Source of the DNA: a virus
DNA: 30,868 bases
IMG/VR virus record: IMGVR_UViG_3300025536_000189
Coordinates: 1-30,868 of that record
Reading direction: 5' to 3' (one strand)
The notes under the pieces are model-generated. The model ran no database searches. It was not told where the DNA came from and worked only from the letters and a program-made list of their open reading frames with translations. The translations under genes were made by a program, and so were the position numbers. Within the stretch, counting starts at the first letter, position 1. The number at the start of each line of letters is the position of its first letter. Below are positions 23,235 through 29,721 of this stretch, in pieces.

Positions 23235-23840
23235 ATGAACATTCAATTAAAGCAAACACCAAACTACACACCTTCAGATACAAAGAAGGTCGCAATTGTC
23301 CTTCATTTCACACTTGGCGCCTATGCCGGGGCGGTAAGTTGGCTTTCAAATGCCAATCGTCCAAATCGGTCATCAGCTCATTTTGTAATTGGTCGAAAAG
23401 AAGGAGAGATTGTACAGCTCGTCAAAGTGACCGACATCGCATGGCACGCGGGTGTTATAAGTAACCCGAATGATCGTGCAAAAAAGATAATGAGAAAAAA
23501 TATTGATGGCTCATGGGTCAACCCAAATCAGTACACGATCGGAATTGAACTCGCAGCCGGCTATGATGTTGATCAAGATGGTACGGTCGAGCTGAGCGAA
23601 AACGACATCACGGAATGGCAGTATCAACAACTCACTGAACTTGTGAAATCGTTCGCAAATAATCCTGACACAGCATTCATTCTCCATGAGAAAAATATTG
23701 TAGTCCATGGTGACATTACCGACTACAAAGAAAAGCTGGAGACTGTTCGTACTGAGCTTCTCAAACGTCTCTTTCCAACTCAGACATCGAGTAAGGAGGC
23801 GATCAAGGCTCAAATTATCAGCTTAGTAAATCAACTTTAA
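23235..23840 (+). CDS. N-acetylmuramoyl-L-alanine amidase (endolysin)
   Basis: A 201-residue Amidase_2-type zinc hydrolase that would cut the bond between N-acetylmuramate and L-alanine in peptidoglycan. The first His ligand is in IVLHFTLGAY (H24). SSAHFVIGRKEGEIVQLV and DIAWHAG (W70-H71) are the family's conserved core. IGIELAAGYD holds the usual Glu region. A second His lies in VVHGDITDYK (about 158). The usual H.DI.P.RK.DPG ending is altered: the DPG with its third metal ligand is not recognisable. There is no signal peptide or cell-wall-binding repeat, so export would need a holin, in line with the membrane proteins on both sides. Confidence 0.85.
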   Translation: MNIQLKQTPNYTPSDTKKVAIVLHFTLGAYAGAVSWLSNANRPNRSSAHFVIGRKEGEIVQLVKVTDIAWHAGVISNPNDRAKKIMRKNIDGSWVNPNQYTIGIELAAGYDVDQDGTVELSENDITEWQYQQLTELVKSFANNPDTAFILHEKNIVVHGDITDYKEKLETVRTELLKRLFPTQTSSKEAIKAQIISLVNQL

Positions 23841-23844
23841 TTTT

Positions 23845-24021
23845 ATGGAAATATACAAATCAGCATCCAAGATCGTATTCATTCTGATGGCCATAGCGAC
23901 CGTTATAGGCATGTTTATGGGTAAAATTGACCCCAAAGACTTCCTAACCCTCGCGTCTATGGCTTTTGCCTTTTACTTTGCAAATAAAGGGGAAAACAGC
24001 CAACCTTTCGCAGGGAAATAG
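23845..24021 (+). CDS. Small hydrophobic protein, probable holin
   Basis: A 58-residue ORF from ATG 23845 to TAG 24019-24021. The N-terminal segment IVFILMAIATVIGMFMG is a clear membrane helix. A second moderately hydrophobic helix, FLTLASMAFAFYFA, follows a KIDPKD turn, and the C-terminus is polar. Two helices, small size and position 4 bases after the amidase fit a class II-like holin that opens the membrane for the endolysin. It is the last gene of the phage block before the operator at 24029. Confidence 0.7.
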   Translation: MEIYKSASKIVFILMAIATVIGMFMGKIDPKDFLTLASMAFAFYFANKGENSQPFAGK

Positions 24022-24028
24022 GTACTCG

Positions 24029-24082
24029 TTGCGTTATCTGCTATAAAGTGCTATTATCCGATATATAGCTTATAGCAGATAA
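24029..24082 (+). promoter_or_regulatory. Operator-like inverted repeat and promoter before fic
   Basis: TTATCTGCTATAA (24034-24046) and TTATAGCAGATAA (24070-24082) are perfect 13-base complements, with GCTAT (24050-24054) and ATAGC (24065-24069) nested inside. The block contains four related half-sites with the core GCTATWA, two in each direction. A weak -35 (TTGCGT, 24029-24034) and good -10 (TATTAT, 24052-24057) at 17-base spacing lie within it. The right arm ends one base before ATG 24084. This is the layout of an autorepressed promoter. The Fic protein's C-terminal winged helix is a candidate binder. Confidence 0.7.
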
Positions 24083-24083
24083 T

Positions 24084-25148
24084 ATGGACAACAATAAGAT
24101 AAAATTTGACCATCGGCTTCAAACGCCCCAACCACACATTCTTCAGCTGATCGCTGAGATTGATGGTATTCGCGGTGAATTTAAGTCAGGATTGCGAATG
24201 ACCCCGCAAGCAATCACGAGCCTAAAACGCTCTGTGCTTGTTACTTCTGCAGGTGCATCCACTCGTATCGAGGGAGCAAAAATAACAGACGAAGAAGTTG
24301 AAAAAATTATGCAAGGTCTTGCGGTCTCAAAATTTGCAGATCGTGATTCACAGGAAGTGCAGGGATATCTCGAGACTTTGCAAAACGTGTTTGATAGTTT
24401 TCAATCACTACCACTTCGTGAAGGAATGATTCAATCACTCCACAACGAACTTCTTAAATACTCAGAGAAAGATAAACTTCATAAAGGAAAATATAAAAAA
24501 GGTGAAAACACTGTAGGTGTGCTTGATGAAAAAGGCAATATTGCAAAAATCATGTTTGATCCTACACCGGCATGGGCTACGCCGGCTGAGATGACAGAAC
24601 TCGTGGAATGGACACAGGTAGCCCTTGAGGAAAACAGATTCCATCCATTACTCGTAGTGGCCAATTTTATAGTTGAATTCCTAAAGATTCACCCGTTTGA
24701 AGATGGTAACGGCCGTCTTTCGCGCGTAATCACAAACCTCCTGCTCCTCCGATCGGGCTATTTATTCGTGCAATATGTCTCTCACGAACAGATTGTAGAG
24801 CGTCGCAAGGATGAATACTATGTTGCTCTTCGTAAATCACAGGAAACATTCAAGACTCCTGATGACACCATCGGCCCGTGGCTCAATTTCTTCCTCTCGG
24901 TTTTGAAAGAGCAAGCTACAAAAGCTCTCACATACCTTGAAGAAGAACATGTAGAAGACACTCTCTCACCGAAACAATTCGAAGTCTGGAAGTATATATC
25001 GAAAGTTGGTGAAGCAAGCCCGGGGGAAATTGTAAAAGCGACCGGAATAGTAATGCCCACGGTCCGTCAAGCACTTCTTAGATTATTAGAACTGGAAAAA
25101 GTAAAGCGCATAGGTCGAGGTCCGGGAACTAGATATGTAAAAATTTAA
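24084..25148 (+). CDS. Fic family AMP-transferase with C-terminal winged helix
   Basis: A 354-residue Fic protein. The catalytic motif HPFEDGNGRLSR (from H203) matches HxFx(D/E)GNGRxxR fully, so adenylyl (or another nucleotidyl) transfer from ATP to protein hydroxyls is expected. An N-terminal inhibitory motif STRIEG (S59-E63-G64; S/TxxxEG/N) shows a self-inhibited class II enzyme. The flap region KGENTVGVLDEKG lies between. The C-terminus (about 295-354: LSPKQFEVWKYISK, ATGIVMPTVRQALLRLLELEKV) is a winged helix, suggesting DNA binding. Targets are unknown. It opens the operon: Mod starts 3 bases after its stop. The role may be regulation of the cassette or an added toxin activity. Confidence 0.9.
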   Translation: MDNNKIKFDHRLQTPQPHILQLIAEIDGIRGEFKSGLRMTPQAITSLKRSVLVTSAGASTRIEGAKITDEEVEKIMQGLAVSKFADRDSQEVQGYLETLQNVFDSFQSLPLREGMIQSLHNELLKYSEKDKLHKGKYKKGENTVGVLDEKGNIAKIMFDPTPAWATPAEMTELVEWTQVALEENRFHPLLVVANFIVEFLKIHPFEDGNGRLSRVITNLLLLRSGYLFVQYVSHEQIVERRKDEYYVALRKSQETFKTPDDTIGPWLNFFLSVLKEQATKALTYLEEEHVEDTLSPKQFEVWKYISKVGEASPGEIVKATGIVMPTVRQALLRLLELEKVKRIGRGPGTRYVKI

Positions 25149-25151
25149 TTT

Positions 25152-27089
25152 ATGTCAAAAAATACTAAAAAAATAAACTTAACATCGTCAGATCTTAGTG
25201 AAGAAAAACTTCAAGAACTAAGATCAATACTTCCGGAAGTTTTTTCTGAAGAAAAAATCGACTGGGAAAAACTCCGAGCAGTTCTCGGGGATAATATTGA
25301 TCCGCGCGTTGAAAAGTTCAGTTTTACTTGGGCGGGTAAAAGCACTGCGATTAAGAATGTGATCATCCCAAGCACATCAACTCTTCGACCTGCGAAAGAT
25401 GAAAGTATTAATTTTGATACTTCAGAAAATATTTTTATTGAGGGAGATAATTTAGAGGCTTTGAAACTGCTTCAAAAAGCATATTTTGAAAAAATAAAAG
25501 TAATTTACATCGATCCTCCTTATAATACGGGATCAGATTTTGTTTACAAAGATGACTTTAAATCTGCACTAAAAGGATACCTTTCTCAAACAGGACAAGT
25601 TGATGGCGAAGGGCATAAATTACAGACAAACAAAGAGACAAGCGGTCGATTCCATAGTGACTGGCTTTCAATGATGTACCCACGTCTTAAATTAGCATGG
25701 AATTTAATGTCTGATGACGGGGTTATTTTCATCAGTATTGATGATAATGAGGCTCATCACTTGAGAGTGGTATTGGATGAAATATTTGGTGCAGAAAATT
25801 ATCTGAATACATTTTGTTGGGTAAATAACTTAAAGGGGCGCCAAATATCTGGATCGGGAGCTGCAAAAACTTATGAATATGTAATTGCATATGCTAAGAA
25901 AATAGTAAATGTTGGACTATTTGATATGTCTATTGAAAAATTAAAGGCATTAATGCCAAGCACCTATAAAGGTTTTAATTATGAAACCGAAAGTGACGGT
26001 GATGGTGATTATGTTGTAAAAAATGAACTATATAATACAAACTCAGCCTTCAATGAAGAAACTCGTCCGAGTCTCGTATTTAATATTTATTACAACTTTG
26101 AAACGAATGATGTGAAGTTTTCTTCAACAAATGAAGACGTAGATTATGAAGGTTATACAAAAATTGTTCCAAAAAAGAATAATAACGGTACTCACAAATA
26201 CCATGCATGGCGATGGAGTAAAGATAAGATAAAAAATGAAACAGATGATCTAAAATTTGTTAAAACCGATGATGGTGCAAAAATTTATACGAAAATTAGA
26301 GAGTATCTAAATACATCCCTTAAAGATCTTATAACTGATATAACAACCTCGAATGGGGCAAGCGATTTAAAAGAACTTTTTGATGGAAGTAAGTATTTTG
26401 ATTATCCAAAACCTGTTGCGTTACTAAAAGTTTTCTTGAGACAAGGTTCTGAAGATTCTATAATCATGGACTTTTTTGGTGGATCGGGGACTACAGCACA
26501 GGCAGTAATGGAATTGAACGAAGAAGATCAGGGAACTAGAAAATTTATCTTAGTACAACTACCTGAAATAATTGATCCATCTGACCCAGCTTATAAAGCA
26601 GGATTTGTAACTATAGCTGATATTGCAAAAGAAAGAATCCGCAGAGCTGTCAAAAAGCTTAATTCTGGATTCAAAGTTTTCAAGCTTGGTCTCTCAAATT
26701 ACCCAGAAAATAATTTTGAATTTGATCCAGAAAAATCTGAATCAGAAAACAAGATTGCATTCCAAAACTATTTGGTAAAAGCGAAGCAAACTTCGTTATT
26801 TGAAGATGACGAAAATCAAATTGATATTGTTTTTGAAAACATAATTAAAGAAGGTTTCTCTTTAAACTCAAAAATAACCGAAACTAAACTAGCAGAAAAT
26901 AATCTCTATATTGTCGAAGACAATAGCAGAAAGCTATTAATTTGTTTAGATAAGAAGGTCGAAAACAGCACAATTAAAATACTGACGGGTGCTGAATATA
27001 AAAACCAAGTCTTTATTTGCATCGACCAAGCCCTTGATGACACAGATAAGGCTAATCTTGGATTGAGTCTAGAATTAAAAACTATCTAA
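25152..27089 (+). CDS. mod: Type III restriction-modification methyltransferase (Mod)
   Basis: A 645-residue DNA N6-adenine methyltransferase. IEGDNLEALKLLQ precedes motif IV DPPYN (D121-N125), and motif I DFFGGSGTT (from D440) comes later, the beta-class order used by type III Mod proteins. The long middle section (about 200-400) between them is the target recognition domain that sets specificity. Mod binds as a dimer, modifies one strand of an asymmetric site, and is required for Res. Length is normal (about 600-680). It has no frameshift or simple-sequence tract that would mark a phase-variable mod. By eye it is more A/T-rich than the phage genes, hinting at separate acquisition. Confidence 0.92.
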   Translation: MSKNTKKINLTSSDLSEEKLQELRSILPEVFSEEKIDWEKLRAVLGDNIDPRVEKFSFTWAGKSTAIKNVIIPSTSTLRPAKDESINFDTSENIFIEGDNLEALKLLQKAYFEKIKVIYIDPPYNTGSDFVYKDDFKSALKGYLSQTGQVDGEGHKLQTNKETSGRFHSDWLSMMYPRLKLAWNLMSDDGVIFISIDDNEAHHLRVVLDEIFGAENYLNTFCWVNNLKGRQISGSGAAKTYEYVIAYAKKIVNVGLFDMSIEKLKALMPSTYKGFNYETESDGDGDYVVKNELYNTNSAFNEETRPSLVFNIYYNFETNDVKFSSTNEDVDYEGYTKIVPKKNNNGTHKYHAWRWSKDKIKNETDDLKFVKTDDGAKIYTKIREYLNTSLKDLITDITTSNGASDLKELFDGSKYFDYPKPVALLKVFLRQGSEDSIIMDFFGGSGTTAQAVMELNEEDQGTRKFILVQLPEIIDPSDPAYKAGFVTIADIAKERIRRAVKKLNSGFKVFKLGLSNYPENNFEFDPEKSESENKIAFQNYLVKAKQTSLFEDDENQIDIVFENIIKEGFSLNSKITETKLAENNLYIVEDNSRKLLICLDKKVENSTIKILTGAEYKNQVFICIDQALDDTDKANLGLSLELKTI

Positions 27090-27093
27090 CACT

Positions 27094-29721
27094 ATGAAGC
27101 TTAAATTTGATGCAAACCAAGAATACCAAATTGATGCAATAAAAAGTGTTGTAGGTCTCTTTGAAGGTCAAAACAAGGAGGTAAGTAAATATATTGCAGG
27201 AAACGGAATTCTCGGAATATATCCCAATGCACTATCTATTTCAAAAGAAGATATTCTTGAAAATACAAAAAGGATTCAAGAAGGAAACGATATAAAAACA
27301 AATGAAAACGTCAAAGATCTAGACTTTTCGATTGAGATGGAAACTGGTACAGGAAAAACGTATGTGTATTTGCGTACGATTTTCGAGTTAAATAAAAACT
27401 ACGGATGGAAAAAGTTTATTATTCTCGTACCATCAGTGGCTATTCGTGAAGGTGTTATAAAAACATTAAACATAACAAAGGATCACTTTGCTGATCTTTA
27501 TAATGGCACACCTTATCGTCATTACGAGTATCAATCAAAAAATATTTCTCAGGTTAAACATTTTGCAGATAGTAGCAATCTTGAGATCATGGTGATGACA
27601 GTTGGAGCTTTCAACAAAGATTCAAACGTACTTTATAGTGAACGTGATCAGATGCATGGGGAACAACCGATCAGTTATATTCAAAAAACAAATCCTATTT
27701 TGATACTTGATGAGCCGCAAAACATGGAAGGAGAATCCACAAAGAAAGCACTGGAAAACTTCAACTCATTGCTTCGACTTCGATATTCAGCAACACACCG
27801 AAACTTATACAACCTAGTCTATCAACTAGCTCCTTATGATGCATATCAATTGGGACTTGTGAAAAAGATAGAAGTCTTCTCTGTGGTTGACGATGGTGAT
27901 GCGGGTAACGGTCCGGCAATAACTCTGCTCGAAGTTAAACCAAGCAAAACTGCGCTCAAGGCTCAGATTGAAGTTGTAGTGAAGGACGATCATGGAAATA
28001 ATAAGAAAAAGAAAATTGCTGTAAAACAAGGTGACGACCTTGAAAAGAAAACAAATAATCGTTCGTATGAAGGTTACATTGTCGATGAGATGACCGCAGA
28101 TGCTCCAGATTTCGGGTCTGTTGGATTAATCAGATTTAGAAACAACATCCAAATTAAACAAGGTGAAGGTGTTGGTGGAAATAAAGAAGATTTGATGCGA
28201 GAACAGATAGTTGAAACGATCAAGCTCCATTTTGAAAAAAAGAAAAAACTTAAAGAATTCAATATAAAGGTATTGTCATTATTTTTCATTGATAAAGTAA
28301 GTAGTTATGTAAGTGATGATGGTTTTATAAAAAGTACATTTATTAAAGAATTTAATACAATTAAAAAAGAATACGATGCCGATGACCTCGATGTAGCTCA
28401 AGTACACAAAGGTTATTTTGCGATGAAAAATGCAAACGAATATTTAGAAAGAGATTCCGCGATAGCAGAAAACAAAGAAGCATTCGAACTAATCATGCGA
28501 GACAAAGAAAGACTTCTATCTTTTGATGAGCCTACTGAGTTTATATTTTCACACTCAGCCCTAAAGGAAGGATGGGACAACCCAAATATTTTCAATATTT
28601 GTACTCTCAACATGACAAGCTCGACTGTTAAGAAGCGACAAGAGATTGGTCGTGGAATGCGTCTTTGTGTAGATCAAACAGGTCAACGAATATTCCAGCG
28701 AAACATTAATCTACTTTCTGTTATTGCAAACGAGAGCTACTCAAGCTACATCTCAAGTCTACAAGCAGAATTTGTAGAGGATGGAATCTATAAAGCACCT
28801 CCTGCACCTCACAATGCGAAACAAAAAGTTACTGTTAAATTAAAGAAAGGATTTCAAAATGATAATAACTTTCAAGCTATATGGGATCGTATCTCGAAAA
28901 AGACACGCTATGTGGTACGCATTGATGCAAATGAAGTAGTAAAAAGAGCAGCAAAAAGAATCGCAGAACTCAAGGTTCAAAAGCCTCAGATTAGAGTAGA
29001 AAGGGCAGGTATATTAATCGCTAAAGAGGGGATTAATGCGACAATTATTGGAGGTCAATCGCAAGAATTATCTCAAATTAAACGCTCGATCAATTGTATT
29101 GAGACTATTAAGAATGAAACAAAACTAACACGAAACTCTGTAATTGAAATACTTGAGAAAGCGAAGAACTTCGAATCTTTAATTAATAATCCAGAAAAAT
29201 TCATTTACGAAGTTATAAAAATAATTCGTGAGGAATTGGTACTTGATTATATTCAACAAGTCAGTTATGAAATTCTGCCTGAAGAATATGGCATTGAACA
29301 ATTTGAAAATATTCAAAGTTATAAAGATTCAACACAGCCAGTAAAAAACTCAATTTATGAGGCAATTGTATTTGATTCAGAAGTAGAACAAAAATTCGCT
29401 CTGGACCTTGATAAGGATGAACGAATAAAGCTATTTATAAAACTACCGGGATGGTTCAAGGTCGGAACTCCTGTCGGTGGATATAACCCAGACTGGGCGA
29501 TTGTCACAAGTAAGATTGATCTTCAGGGTAATGAATCGAGTGAAAAAGTTTACTTTATAATCGAAACAAAAGGTGGCACAAACCTTCGTCCAACAGAAAA
29601 GGCTAAAATTAATTCTGCCAAGAAACACTTTGAAGTGATATCTGTAAATTATAAAGAGATCAATGCGGGTTATGATCAATTTAATAGAGAATGTTTATCA
29701 AATTATGAAAGACAGAATTAA
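27094..29721 (+). CDS. res: Type III restriction enzyme Res subunit
   Basis: An 875-residue helicase-nuclease. Walker A is TGTGKT (84-89), the motif II box is LDEPQ (about 203-207) in place of DEAD/DEAH, and the helicase end has SALKEGWDNPNIF and QEIGRGMRL (about 516-525). The C-terminal PD-(D/E)xK nuclease is seen as NPDWAIV (about 798-804) and IIETKG (about 822-827). With Mod it slides or signals along DNA by ATP use and cuts 25-27 bases from one of two head-to-head unmodified sites (established for EcoP1I/EcoP15I). It starts 4 bases after mod, and all motifs are intact, so an active system is likely. Confidence 0.92.
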   Translation: MKLKFDANQEYQIDAIKSVVGLFEGQNKEVSKYIAGNGILGIYPNALSISKEDILENTKRIQEGNDIKTNENVKDLDFSIEMETGTGKTYVYLRTIFELNKNYGWKKFIILVPSVAIREGVIKTLNITKDHFADLYNGTPYRHYEYQSKNISQVKHFADSSNLEIMVMTVGAFNKDSNVLYSERDQMHGEQPISYIQKTNPILILDEPQNMEGESTKKALENFNSLLRLRYSATHRNLYNLVYQLAPYDAYQLGLVKKIEVFSVVDDGDAGNGPAITLLEVKPSKTALKAQIEVVVKDDHGNNKKKKIAVKQGDDLEKKTNNRSYEGYIVDEMTADAPDFGSVGLIRFRNNIQIKQGEGVGGNKEDLMREQIVETIKLHFEKKKKLKEFNIKVLSLFFIDKVSSYVSDDGFIKSTFIKEFNTIKKEYDADDLDVAQVHKGYFAMKNANEYLERDSAIAENKEAFELIMRDKERLLSFDEPTEFIFSHSALKEGWDNPNIFNICTLNMTSSTVKKRQEIGRGMRLCVDQTGQRIFQRNINLLSVIANESYSSYISSLQAEFVEDGIYKAPPAPHNAKQKVTVKLKKGFQNDNNFQAIWDRISKKTRYVVRIDANEVVKRAAKRIAELKVQKPQIRVERAGILIAKEGINATIIGGQSQELSQIKRSINCIETIKNETKLTRNSVIEILEKAKNFESLINNPEKFIYEVIKIIREELVLDYIQQVSYEILPEEYGIEQFENIQSYKDSTQPVKNSIYEAIVFDSEVEQKFALDLDKDERIKLFIKLPGWFKVGTPVGGYNPDWAIVTSKIDLQGNESSEKVYFIIETKGGTNLRPTEKAKINSAKKHFEVISVNYKEINAGYDQFNRECLSNYERQN

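Larger units (their letters stand above)
1006..24021 (+). mobile_element. Prophage-like region, HK97-lineage siphovirus type
   Basis: A contiguous co-directional block of phage genes: recombination and replication (2130-4414), DNA modification (4787-6052), packaging (6223-8209), head (8555-13850), connector and tail (13915-22685) and lysis (22691-24021). The order matches tailed phages with long non-contractile tails; no sheath or contractile baseplate genes are seen. The left limit is set by the gap terminator and the right limit by the last lysis gene. Both are estimates, since no direct repeat suitable as att sites was found between 995-1053 and 24022-24083. No integrase, excisionase or CI-like repressor is present. 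These may lie to the right of the defence cassette, in which case the cassette is prophage cargo. Confidence 0.85.

Noticed and set aside
24034-24082. Intrinsic terminator of the lysis operon
   Set aside because: The inverted repeat is strong but A/T-rich, has no T run and overlaps a promoter-like box just before a start codon, so an operator is more likely.
25152-27089. Phase-variable mod gene
   Set aside because: No simple tandem repeat tract of the type seen in phase-variable mod genes lies in the coding region or just before it.
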